From: Bacteroidales bacterium UBA2287
GTDB taxonomy: Bacteria > Bacteroidota > Bacteroidia > Bacteroidales > Tenuifilaceae
Direction: 5' to 3'
Assembly (NCBI GenBank): GCA_002345675.1
Contig: DDWL01000038.1
Location: 66,920 to 130,919, forward strand
DNA length: 64,000 nucleotides
The position numbers were made by a program, and so were the translations under genes. Within the stretch, counting starts at the first letter, position 1, and each line of letters begins with the position of its first letter. Shown one piece after another: positions 31,061 through 38,764 of the stretch. The notes below the pieces were generated by a model, which had not been told where the DNA came from, did not search any database, and saw only the letters and a program-made list of their open reading frames with translations.

Positions 31061-31111
31061 TTTTTGTATTTTTGAAGGGTTAGAATTCGGCTTACTATAA
31101 AGAAATTTACA

Positions 31112-31140
31112 CAAAAGTAATTCATTGTTGAGAAATCAAA
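31112..31140 (-). promoter_or_regulatory. Promoter of the PAS gene
   Basis: On the minus strand TTTG (31140-31137) precedes TACTTTTG (31119-31112) by 17 bases; spacing is slightly short but the -7 box is exact. It decides the start at 31060. Confidence 0.5.
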
Positions 31141-31158
31141 AAAATAAAATACGATCAA

Positions 31159-32334
31159 ATGAAAGCTAAACTTCCCAAAACTACACGAGTACCCATTTAC
31201 CGCGATAGCGGGTTTCATTTGGTAGATATCCCCACCATGAAACAGGCATTTGCCGACGAACTTCAGTATCCTCGCGATCCCAACTTGTACATTTATGGTC
31301 GCTACAGAAATCCCAACGTGGTTGCAGCCGAAGATTTAATAATGGATATTGAAGGCAGCCAGTGGTCGGTAATTGCCCAATCGGGACTGGCAGCAATCGA
31401 CATTGCCCTTTCAATTTTTCAAAAACAGGACCAAAACGATATGTGGCTCTTCTTTTCGGAAATTTACGGAGGAACTAATCAGTTTATCGACAATGTTTTA
31501 GTTAGACGAAGAGGGATAAATGCTGTACGTTTTAATCCAACTGGTAACGATTACTCAATTGAGGACTTTGAGCAAGCGCTAATTCTGCATAAACCAACCG
31601 TTGTTTTTTTCGAGGCGGTTTCGAACCCAATGCTTATTACTATTGATGCCGAAGCATTTATTTCGGTAGCCAAAAAGCATGGAGCAAAGGTTATTGTCGA
31701 CAATACTTTTGCATCGCCTTACCTTTGGAAACCCTTAGGTTCGGGAGCCAATATAGTTATACACAGTGTAACCAAGTACCTTGCAGGTCATGGAAATATT
31801 TCGGGAGGTGTGCTTTCGGGAAACGACCCTGAACTGCTGAAGTTAGCCCTCGAGTACCGAAAACTTGTTGGACATATGATGTCGCCCGACGATGCTGCAA
31901 GGCTTTGCGATCAGTTAAAAACTTTTGAGCTTCGATTTGAGCGTCACTGCCGAAATGCATTTATTTTAGCAAGTTACCTTACAAGTCATCCCGCTGTTGA
32001 AAAGGTTTTGTATCCAGGTCTCGAAAGCCATCCAACACACAATAATGCTTTTAAACTATTTAACGGTAAAGGTTTTGGGGCTATTATTACAATCGATTTG
32101 GCAGGGAAAACCAATAAAATTAAAGCCGATAGGTGTAACCAGCTAATTGGCTATTTGTCCGATAGCATTCCGCTTGTACCAACCCTTGGCGACACCGAAA
32201 CTATACTAATGCCTATTGAACCCGTTTGGGGCGACAAGTTTCCATTTCCTGGTATGATTCGTTTTTCGATAGGAATCGAAAACTCCGATAAACTGTTGAA
32301 AACGCTTAGCAACGCGCTAAATTCATTACAGTAA
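31159..32334 (+). CDS. Cys/Met metabolism PLP-dependent enzyme (trans-sulfuration family)
   Basis: PLP enzyme of the cystathionine gamma-synthase/gamma-lyase, methionine gamma-lyase and O-acetylhomoserine sulfhydrylase family, 391 residues. Landmarks are YGRYRNPNVVAAEDLI (residues 50-65), SGLAAIDIAL, YGGTNQFI, VDNTFASPYLWKP and the Schiff-base lysine K206 in HSVTKYLAGHGN. The exact reaction cannot be told from motifs. The stop codon is immediately followed by the ATG of a fused DmsB-DmsC gene with no gap, so the two are coupled. Confidence 0.9.
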   Translation: MKAKLPKTTRVPIYRDSGFHLVDIPTMKQAFADELQYPRDPNLYIYGRYRNPNVVAAEDLIMDIEGSQWSVIAQSGLAAIDIALSIFQKQDQNDMWLFFSEIYGGTNQFIDNVLVRRRGINAVRFNPTGNDYSIEDFEQALILHKPTVVFFEAVSNPMLITIDAEAFISVAKKHGAKVIVDNTFASPYLWKPLGSGANIVIHSVTKYLAGHGNISGGVLSGNDPELLKLALEYRKLVGHMMSPDDAARLCDQLKTFELRFERHCRNAFILASYLTSHPAVEKVLYPGLESHPTHNNAFKLFNGKGFGAIITIDLAGKTNKIKADRCNQLIGYLSDSIPLVPTLGDTETILMPIEPVWGDKFPFPGMIRFSIGIENSDKLLKTLSNALNSLQ

Positions 32335-33654
32335 ATGAGTAAAACCAAGGGTTTTATATTCGATTATGCCAAGTGCGTTGGCTGTGGTGCTTGTGTGGTT
32401 GCCTGTTTTAACGAAAACGGAGCAAAACCACCCATTGCATGGCGAAACATTAGCACTTACAACAGGCAAAAGGTTCCGCTTTTGGGTTACGTACATTTGT
32501 CGCTTGCCTGTAACCATTGTGCCGAAGCGCCTTGCATGAAGGCTTGCCCATCGCTGGCGTATTCGTTTCATCCAACCACCGGTGCGGTTATTCATAATCC
32601 CGACGCTTGCCTTGGTTGCCGTTACTGCACTTGGGCTTGTCCCTTTGGCGCTCCACAGTATAGTAAAGAGGAGGGAATTGTTGAGAAATGCCATTTCTGC
32701 TACCATCGGCTTGAGCAAGGACAATTTCCTGCTTGTGCCAACAATTGCCCCACAGGGGCATTAGGTTTTGGCAAAATTGAGGAAAAGGCACAACCAGAAG
32801 CCTTTGGACTATCGAGAAGGGCAATTTACCCCCGAATTAGCATTTTAAATAGCGAAGTGATAAATCATACCCCCGAAGTTGACCCAAGCGCTTCGGGAAT
32901 TGAAGGGGGATTTACAAGTAAAGGAAATTTGCAAAACGCCCAACAGCATAATGGCATTAAGGAGGAATGGCCACTGGCGCTTTTTACGTTTATTTCTTCG
33001 TTTCTATCAGGTTACATAATCTCTTTTACAGTTGGTAATAACTTTAAATTTCCTGTTTGGCTTTTTGCAGCACTCGCATTTTCAGCACTTCTGCTAAGTA
33101 CACTACATTTGGGCAAGCCATTTCGCTCGTATTTGTCAATAAAGAACTTAAAGCAAAGCTGGTTGAGTCGCGAAATTCTTCTTTTTGGACTTTTTGCATC
33201 TACTTCGTTTGTCGCTATTTTAGTTGATGTTAAATGGGTTTACACTATTTCATCGGTTTTATCTATAATGTTTCTATTAAGTATCGAAATGGTTTACTCC
33301 ATTACCAAGCGCAGGTATATAACGCCCATTCATAGTGCCAATACAGTCCTATTAGCCTTGGTTTTTGCAGCGTTTTTTTCGCAGTACTGGAATGTGTTAA
33401 TTGCTATTTTGGCGCTGAAAACAATTCTTTTTATTGTAAATAACGGACTCAAGGCATCAAAACCAACCCTTATAAATACAATTGTAGGATTTACTAAAAT
33501 TGTTTTTGGCTTTCTACTTCCCTTTGCTATGCTGTCGTACAGCCATTCTCCGTCAATAATAATAATTTTTATTTCATTGATATTTTCTGAACTTATCGAC
33601 AGGATTATTTACTACAACGATTTTGAGCCTGAGCGAAATTTTTATAATTCTTAG
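32335..33654 (+). CDS. Fused DmsB (4Fe-4S) and DmsC (membrane anchor) protein
   Basis: Electron-transfer and membrane-anchor parts of a DMSO reductase-type complex in one 439-residue chain. The DmsB half (1-160) has four cysteine groups: CVGCGACVVAC, CNHCAEAPCMKAC, CLGCRYCTWAC and CHFCYHR...CANNC, enough for four [4Fe-4S] clusters. The DmsC half (about 205-435) has eight hydrophobic helices, one with HLGKPFRSYLSI. Normally DmsB and DmsC are separate and next to catalytic molybdoprotein DmsA; no DmsA is in this window. Coupled to the PLP enzyme upstream. Confidence 0.9.
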   Translation: MSKTKGFIFDYAKCVGCGACVVACFNENGAKPPIAWRNISTYNRQKVPLLGYVHLSLACNHCAEAPCMKACPSLAYSFHPTTGAVIHNPDACLGCRYCTWACPFGAPQYSKEEGIVEKCHFCYHRLEQGQFPACANNCPTGALGFGKIEEKAQPEAFGLSRRAIYPRISILNSEVINHTPEVDPSASGIEGGFTSKGNLQNAQQHNGIKEEWPLALFTFISSFLSGYIISFTVGNNFKFPVWLFAALAFSALLLSTLHLGKPFRSYLSIKNLKQSWLSREILLFGLFASTSFVAILVDVKWVYTISSVLSIMFLLSIEMVYSITKRRYITPIHSANTVLLALVFAAFFSQYWNVLIAILALKTILFIVNNGLKASKPTLINTIVGFTKIVFGFLLPFAMLSYSHSPSIIIIFISLIFSELIDRIIYYNDFEPERNFYNS

Positions 33655-33788
33655 CCCAAAATTGATTTGACATTTACAAAAATTAACATATATTAGCTTT
33701 AATGAAATAAGTGGAGTTCAGAAACCACTAAAAAAACGAGGCGAAACCGAAAAGCCAAACGAGTAGGGAAATAAAATATTCTATTACT

Positions 33789-34115
33789 ATGAGCGCAATT
33801 TTAAACGTAGCAATTGCTGTATTGTACATTGCATCATTGTGGGTTATTTTCACAAAAGCAGGTAAACCCGGATGGGCATGCTTAATTCCCTTTTATAACA
33901 TTATTGTTTTACTTGAGATAGTGGGGAAACCCTGGTGGTGGCTATTTTTGGTAATAATTCTTCCATTTATTTTTGGTATTTGGATGCTAAACTTGCTTTC
34001 AATTAGATTTGGAAAAGGTGTTGGTTTTACTTTAGGTCTAATCTTTTTAGGCTTTATTTTCTTCCCAATACTTGCCTTTAGCGACGCAAAATATACTGCT
34101 CCAGTTGCTCAGTAA
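33789..34115 (+). CDS. DUF5684-type small membrane protein
   Basis: The 108 residues hold about three to four membrane helices: LNVAIAVLYIASLWVIFTKAG, the conserved loop KPGWACLIPFYNIIVLLEIVGKPWWWLFLVII, and GVGFTLGLIFLGFIFFPILAF. The KPGW..PFYN....GKPWWW pattern matches the DUF5684 family, of unknown function. It stands alone and ends in a terminator. Confidence 0.85.
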   Translation: MSAILNVAIAVLYIASLWVIFTKAGKPGWACLIPFYNIIVLLEIVGKPWWWLFLVIILPFIFGIWMLNLLSIRFGKGVGFTLGLIFLGFIFFPILAFSDAKYTAPVAQ

Positions 34116-34137
34116 ATATTAGTTTTTTATTTTTTTT

Positions 34138-34166
34138 GAGGTTACTCTTTGGGTAACCTCTTTTTT
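34138..34166 (+). terminator. Terminator of the DUF5684 gene
   Basis: GAGGTTAC at 34138-34145 pairs with GTAACCTC at 34153-34160, then six Ts. Confidence 0.88.
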
Positions 34167-34230
34167 ATTCTTTATTTCGTAGATTTTTTAACGCTTTTGG
34201 GTGTTTTATGAATACCAAATCTAAGAGCCA

Positions 34231-34257
34231 ATAGAAATAAGTACGGGTTATTTCTAT
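34231..34257. promoter_or_regulatory. Perfect 10-base inverted repeat of unknown role
   Basis: ATAGAAATAA (34231-34240) and TTATTTCTAT (34248-34257) are exact complements with a 7-base spacer. No T-run follows. It could be an operator or an RNA hairpin at the head of the gene-free 34167-34625 interval. Confidence 0.45.
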
Positions 34258-34287
34258 CTTATCTTCCTATATTTAAAAACCTATATA

Positions 34288-34541
34288 ATAAGTTAATACG
34301 CTTCGATGCATTTCGAACCAGACGGTTTGGGCAACTTTTAGAATTACCATTAGGTAGCTGCTGGTCCTCATACGCAACTTTCGCTGCCATTACAGGTTTA
34401 CGAATTCGATTTATCGTTATTTCAATTAACTTGGCAAGTATCCACTTTACTTGGGTGGTTTAGGAATAAACTTTAGGTAAACATTCTAAATTAAATTCTA
34501 CTTTAAATGGCTATTCGTTAATCGATTAGCCATTTTTGTTT
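34288..34541 (+). ncRNA. Candidate small RNA locus upstream of ppa
   Basis: A 460-base gap without a frame. It has its own strong terminator (34505-34541), separate from the one after DUF5684. Long-range complementarity AAGTTAAT (34290-34297) with ATTAACTT (34425-34432) could close a structure enclosing smaller hairpins such as TACCATTAGGTA. GC content is higher than in the flanks. I do not recognise a known RNA; 6S RNA is one possibility. No firm promoter found. Confidence 0.3.
34505..34541 (+). terminator. Rho-independent terminator not assigned to a known gene
   Basis: AAATGGCTA (34505-34513) pairs with TAGCCATTT (34527-34535); an inner TCG/CGA pair (34515-34517 with 34523-34525) tightens the loop. 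TTTTGTTTT follows. No protein gene ends between here and 34166. Confidence 0.8.
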
Positions 34542-34625
34542 TAAATAGAGAAATATCTTAATCATTTAGGTTTAAAAACCTAAAAATTAAGCCAATTTTG
34601 CACAAAATTTAAAATACTCAATCAA

Positions 34626-35306
34626 TTGGCAAAAAAGAACAATAGAATGATGGATCCCCTTGTTGGAAAACTAATGGGGTTACGTTATAAATCGCACCCA
34701 TGGCACGGAATCGACTTGGGCGATAATGCTCCCGATGTTGTAACCTGCTTTATCGAAATGGTGCCAACCGACACAGTTAAGTACGAGGTCGACAAGGTTT
34801 CGGGTTACCTTAAACTCGATAGACCCCAAAAGTACTCGAACGTGGTTCCAGCACTTTATGGGTTTTTACCCCAAACCTTTTCGGGTGAAAAGTTGGCCGA
34901 ATTGGCCAAAGAAAGAACCGGAATGGAGAATGTACTTGGCGATGGCGACCCACTGGATATTTGCATACTTACCGAAAAGGAAATTACTCACGGCGACATT
35001 ATTGTAGAGGCAAAACCCATTGGCGGTTTTCGTATGATTGACAATAACGAGGTCGACGACAAAATTATAGCAGTTCTCAATAACGATGCTGTTTACGGAG
35101 GGTATAACGATATATGCGATTGCCCACCGTTGGTTATCGATAGGCTTAAGCATTATTTTTTAACCTACAAGGATTTACCCGGAGAAAAGAGACACTGCGA
35201 AATAACCCATGTTTATGGTGTTGAAGAGGCTCACGAAACCATTAAGCGATCCATGGACGATTACTCCGACAGATTTTTCAACCTCGAGGCATTGCTGAAA
35301 ATGTAA
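34626..35306 (+). CDS. ppa: Inorganic pyrophosphatase (family I)
   Basis: Mg2+-dependent enzyme that hydrolyses pyrophosphate and drives biosynthetic reactions. The 226 residues contain the signature DGDPLDICIL (near residue 100), EVDKVSGYLKLDRP and the active-site helix YGVEEAHETI near the end. The start is uncertain: TTG 34626 gives the N-terminus AKKNNRMMDPLVGKLMGLRYKSHPWHG, which resembles relatives as I remember them; ATG 34647 or 34650 are alternatives. A terminator follows. Upstream lies the candidate RNA locus. Confidence 0.94.
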   Translation: MAKKNNRMMDPLVGKLMGLRYKSHPWHGIDLGDNAPDVVTCFIEMVPTDTVKYEVDKVSGYLKLDRPQKYSNVVPALYGFLPQTFSGEKLAELAKERTGMENVLGDGDPLDICILTEKEITHGDIIVEAKPIGGFRMIDNNEVDDKIIAVLNNDAVYGGYNDICDCPPLVIDRLKHYFLTYKDLPGEKRHCEITHVYGVEEAHETIKRSMDDYSDRFFNLEALLKM

Positions 35307-35359
35307 ACTTGCTGTTTCAGGTTTTTTTGAACTCGTTGTTTAACAATATATTGTATAGT

Positions 35360-35388
35360 AGGAACTTGTTTTAAGTTCCTTTTTTTTT
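35360..35388 (+). terminator. Terminator of ppa
   Basis: AGGAACTT at 35360-35367 pairs with AAGTTCCT at 35373-35380, then eight Ts. Confidence 0.88.
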
Positions 35389-35527
35389 GAATTATTACTT
35401 ATCTTGCTTTATGTTGCTAATACTAAAAAAGTTGTAAATTGCCAGTAATACCTAATCTTTTACAACTGCTTTATTTATATACTTTAGAAGTTGTTTAAAT
35501 TTTTGTGTAAAAATTCACTTTAACTTG

Positions 35528-35651
35528 CCACGGGCTTTAGCCCGTGGATTAAAATAGAAGGTGGACATGGCTTTAGCCAAACTGTTAATTCATTTTTTTA
35601 GGCTAAAGCCTATTGTTTCTGATTTAAATCCCCACGGGCTTATGCCCGTGG
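35528..35651. repeat. REPIN-like cluster of four palindromes (CCACGGGC / GGCTTTAGCC)
   Basis: Four palindromes are arranged symmetrically: CCACGGGCT-TT-AGCCCGTGG (35528-35547), GGCTTTAGCC (35569-35578), AGGCTAAAGCCT (35600-35611) and CCACGGGC-TTAT-GCCCGTGG (35632-35651). The inner two have opposite centres (TTTA, TAAA). The rest of 35389-35718 holds no gene. Confidence 0.85.
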
Positions 35652-35718
35652 CTAATAAATACTCAAAACTTAAACAACCTTTTACTACTTTACGGTTCAC
35701 CCATTAATATTTTAAGTT

Positions 35719-37089
35719 ATGAACATCCTTATAAAAAATCCAACAATAGTTACTTCAACCCAAACCTATAAAGCCGATATATTAATTAATAACGGAAAAG
35801 TAGAAGCCATTGGTGAGGGTATTAATCCTAATAATAAACCCGATAAGGTAATCGATGCCACCGATAAACTGGTTTTCCCAGGAGGAATCGATCCTCACGT
35901 ACATATGCACTTGCCAACCCAAGCAGGTTTTTCGTCCGATAATTTTTACGACGGTAGCAAGGCTGCACTTTTTGGAGGAACTACATCTCTCATCGATTTT
36001 GTAACTCCAAGTAAGGGGCAATCGCTTGTTGATGCTTTGGAGCAACGAGTTAAGGAGGCCGAAAATTCGCTTATCGACTATACTTTTCACATTAGCCCTG
36101 TTGAATGGCGCGATACAACCGAGCACGAAATTAAGGAATGTGTTAAACGTGGTTTTACTTCGTTTAAAGTTTATATGGCCTATAAAGCTGCTATTGGCTT
36201 AAATAACGATGTGCTTATGAAGGTGTTACTCGCAGTAGCAAAAGCTGGAGGCATGGTTACCGTTCATGCCGAATTGGGCGACGAAATCGATTTGCTTCGC
36301 AATAAGTTTATCGAAGAGGGTAAGATTGAACCGTTTTACCACCCACTTTCGCGTCCTTGGCCAACCGAAAGCGAAGCGGTAAGGGAGGTTATCGAAATGG
36401 CCGAAGTTGCCAAATGCTCATTATACATTGTTCACGTTTCATCAAAAGAGTCGCCTGTTCACATTAAAAATGCGCAACTAAAAGGGCAACAAGTTTTTGC
36501 CGAAACTTGTCCACATTACCTGCTGCTCAACGATGCAGTTTACCAAGGCAACTTTGAGCAAACTGCAAAGTTTGTGCTTAGTCCCCCGCTTAGAAAGGGA
36601 GAAGACTCAAATGCCCTTTGGAATGCCATTGGTGAGGGTGTTGTGCAAACCATTGGAACCGACCATTGTCCATTTTCTTTTAAACAGAAAGAAATTGGGA
36701 TTGGCGATTTTCGAAAAATTCCTAACGGGGCTGGGGGAGTGGAACACCGACTGACATTGCTTTACACCTACGGTGTTTTAACAAATCGCATAAGTTTAAA
36801 CCAGTTTGTCAACTTAACTTCAACGCAACCAGCAAAATTATTTGGTTTTTACCCTCAAAAAGGAGATATAGCAGTTGGTAGCGATGCCGACTTAGTTATT
36901 TGGAACAGAGCGATTAGCGAACGTATTTCTTCAAAAACTCATCACCAATCGGCCGACTTAAATATTTTCGAAGGGTTCGAAACCATTGGAAAACCTGAAA
37001 TAGTAATTGTAAAGGGAATTATCGCTATCGAGAATGGTTATTTAGCAAACGAAGAAAAGCTAAAAGGTCAATTAATTCGACGAAAGTAA
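35719..37089 (+). CDS. Dihydropyrimidinase/hydantoinase-family amidohydrolase
   Basis: Cyclic-amide hydrolase of the D-hydantoinase/dihydropyrimidinase family, 456 residues. The binuclear metal site is complete: H60 and H62 in DPHVHMH, the carbamylated lysine K150 in SFKVYMAY, histidines in VTVHAE and YIVHVSS, and the aspartate in GTDHCPF. The fold ends with the usual small beta domain (KGDIAVGSDADLVIW). Pyrimidine or hydantoin breakdown is the likely use, but allantoinase-like activity cannot be excluded. No neighbouring pyrimidine catabolism gene is seen. Confidence 0.92.
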   Translation: MNILIKNPTIVTSTQTYKADILINNGKVEAIGEGINPNNKPDKVIDATDKLVFPGGIDPHVHMHLPTQAGFSSDNFYDGSKAALFGGTTSLIDFVTPSKGQSLVDALEQRVKEAENSLIDYTFHISPVEWRDTTEHEIKECVKRGFTSFKVYMAYKAAIGLNNDVLMKVLLAVAKAGGMVTVHAELGDEIDLLRNKFIEEGKIEPFYHPLSRPWPTESEAVREVIEMAEVAKCSLYIVHVSSKESPVHIKNAQLKGQQVFAETCPHYLLLNDAVYQGNFEQTAKFVLSPPLRKGEDSNALWNAIGEGVVQTIGTDHCPFSFKQKEIGIGDFRKIPNGAGGVEHRLTLLYTYGVLTNRISLNQFVNLTSTQPAKLFGFYPQKGDIAVGSDADLVIWNRAISERISSKTHHQSADLNIFEGFETIGKPEIVIVKGIIAIENGYLANEEKLKGQLIRRK

Positions 37090-37109
37090 GTATTCAGCAG
37101 CAATAAAAA

Positions 37110-37280
37110 ATATCACGCAAAGCCGCAAAGCCGCAAAGGCGCAAAGCCGCAAAAATTCTGTGAACTCAAAGAAGAACGCAAATGAAAAAAATCCGATGGT
37201 TCGTTGGAAAATGGGTTTGTTTTAATAATCAAGAAAATGCGTCTTTGCTCCCGATAGTTATCGGGATCTGCGTGAAATAA
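37110..37280. repeat. CGCAAAG inverted-repeat element interrupted by a CCCGATA palindrome
   Basis: The left arm at 37111-37152 is TATCACGCAAAG followed by GCCGCAAAG words. The right arm is GCGTCTTTGC, then palindrome CCCGATAGTTATCGGG (37250-37265), then TCTGCGTGAAATA. Removing the palindrome restores a continuous right arm, so the palindrome looks inserted. Confidence 0.7.
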
Positions 37281-37292
37281 AAATTTACCCCC

Positions 37293-38363
37293 ATGAAATT
37301 CTACAACTGCCACATTCACACATTTAGGAATATCGATGTTCCCGACAGGTTTCTTCCGTTTTCCTTAGTTCGAGTTCTTCGGTATGCATTGGGCTATAAA
37401 ATTGTTACCTGGTTTCTTAAATATTTAATTCCATTTACCGACAACGACTTGCTGGATCGATATGCCAGATTCGTTAGCATTGGTGTTAAGTCATCGCAAG
37501 CTGAAATTTTTGCTGGTTGTGCACAATTTTATCCGAAGGATACAATGTTTGCGGTTTTGGCCATGGACTTAGCGTATATGAAGGCTGGTAAAGTTAAGCG
37601 AACATATAAGGAGCAACTTGAGGAACTTGCAAATCTTTCCAAAACAACAGGTTGTATTTCCCCCTTTTTTCATGCCGACCCACGACGTGAAAACTGTTTC
37701 GAACTTTTTAAGTATGCCATTGAGGAGCTTGGCTTTAAAGGGTTGAAAATTTACCCAAATATTGGCTACTTACCGTTCGATGAGCGATTGAATTCAATTT
37801 ACGCATACTGTCAAAGCAATGGAATCCCAGTAATTGTACACGGAAGTCCCCGAAACTCGGTTTACTTCAGGGGTTCAAATAAGGAGATACTTCAACTTCT
37901 CGAAGGTTCAGTGGTGCCAATTGAAACTAAGGGAAAATCGAATAAAGAACTTTGCTCATATTTTTCTCATCCGCTTAATTACGAGCAGGTTATTAAGTCG
38001 TTTCCTCAATTAAAGTACTGCATTGCTCATTTTGGATCGGAGCATTACTGGCGAGAATTCATTCAAAATCCTTGCTCGCCCGACAATTGGCTTATTCACG
38101 TTCAACGACTTATAAGCGAGTACAATAATGTTTATACCGATGTGTCGTTTACCATGAATAACAGGGATTTGTTTCCCCTTTTAAAAATTCTTATGAACGA
38201 CCCACTTATTCGGCAAAAGGTGCTATTTGGTTCCGATTATTATATGGTTGAAACTATTGCTAATGAGCGAGTTTTTGGTCTCGACTTAAGAGCTTTTTTA
38301 GGAGAAGAAATGTTTAGGGATATTGCCGAAGTAAACCCCCAGCGATTTCTTTTAAATATTTAG
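37293..38363 (+). CDS. Amidohydrolase-related (ACMSD-like) metal-dependent hydrolase
   Basis: TIM-barrel hydrolase of the amidohydrolase-2 group, 356 residues. The N-terminal metal motif is NCHIHTF (H7, H9), followed by HADPRRENC near residue 128, GLKIYPNIGYLPFDE, PVIVHGSPRN, IAHFGSEHYW and GSDYYMVE near 310, which supplies the last aspartate. A long insert with two aromatic helices (RVLRYALGYKIVTWFLKYL) near residue 35 is unusual. Substrate unknown. It lies 203 bases after the hydantoinase gene, separated by the CGCAAAG element. Confidence 0.87.
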   Translation: MKFYNCHIHTFRNIDVPDRFLPFSLVRVLRYALGYKIVTWFLKYLIPFTDNDLLDRYARFVSIGVKSSQAEIFAGCAQFYPKDTMFAVLAMDLAYMKAGKVKRTYKEQLEELANLSKTTGCISPFFHADPRRENCFELFKYAIEELGFKGLKIYPNIGYLPFDERLNSIYAYCQSNGIPVIVHGSPRNSVYFRGSNKEILQLLEGSVVPIETKGKSNKELCSYFSHPLNYEQVIKSFPQLKYCIAHFGSEHYWREFIQNPCSPDNWLIHVQRLISEYNNVYTDVSFTMNNRDLFPLLKILMNDPLIRQKVLFGSDYYMVETIANERVFGLDLRAFLGEEMFRDIAEVNPQRFLLNI

Positions 38364-38369
38364 AGATTT

Positions 38370-38560
38370 CCTGTCGTCATTGCGAATACACCGTTTTTTG
38401 GTGTATGAAGCAATCTTTAACTATCTGCTTATTAACAGATTGGTTGGCTTCGCCGAACCCTTCGGGTTTCGCAAAGTACGCTCGCAATGACTGTTCTTCT
38501 TTGTCATCACCCCTTTATGTTCAAAAAAGTTGGGTGGGGTCTCGCAATGACGTATTTAAA
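38370..38560. repeat. CGTCATTGCGA inverted-repeat element
   Basis: CGTCATTGCGA at 38375-38385 is answered by TCGCAATGAC at 38482-38491 and TCGCAATGACG at 38542-38552. Between them are GAAGCAATCT and nested inverted repeats (GCGAACC-type hairpin CCGAACCCTTCGGG, GCTTATTAACAGA). A repeat of this sequence type is found in many unrelated bacterial genomes. A 60-codon frame across it is artefactual. The rest of the gap to 38725 is AT-rich with no gene seen. Confidence 0.8.
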
Positions 38561-38725
38561 GACAGATACTACTTAAAAGCTGTTTAAATTATTGGTGTTT
38601 TTATTATTTAGATATATTTTTACATTAAATTGATATTCAAAATATTATAAGATTATTGTTTGTTAATAATAAAACAAAACTAAACCTCTTTACATATTTT
38701 AAAAACATACAAGGTCATTTTTTTC

Positions 38726-38733
38726 TACTTTTG
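38726..38733 (+). promoter_or_regulatory. -7 box of the deoxyhypusine-synthase-like gene
   Basis: TACTTTTG, an exact TAnnTTTG match, 31 bases before the ATG at 38765. No clear -33 box. Confidence 0.45.
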
Positions 38734-38764
38734 CAAAATATTATCAACCTAATACAATTTGGAA

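Noticed and set aside
38405..38587. 60-codon frame after the amidohydrolase gene
   Set aside because: It runs through the CGTCATTGCGA repeat element, has no promoter or start context and no recognisable composition.
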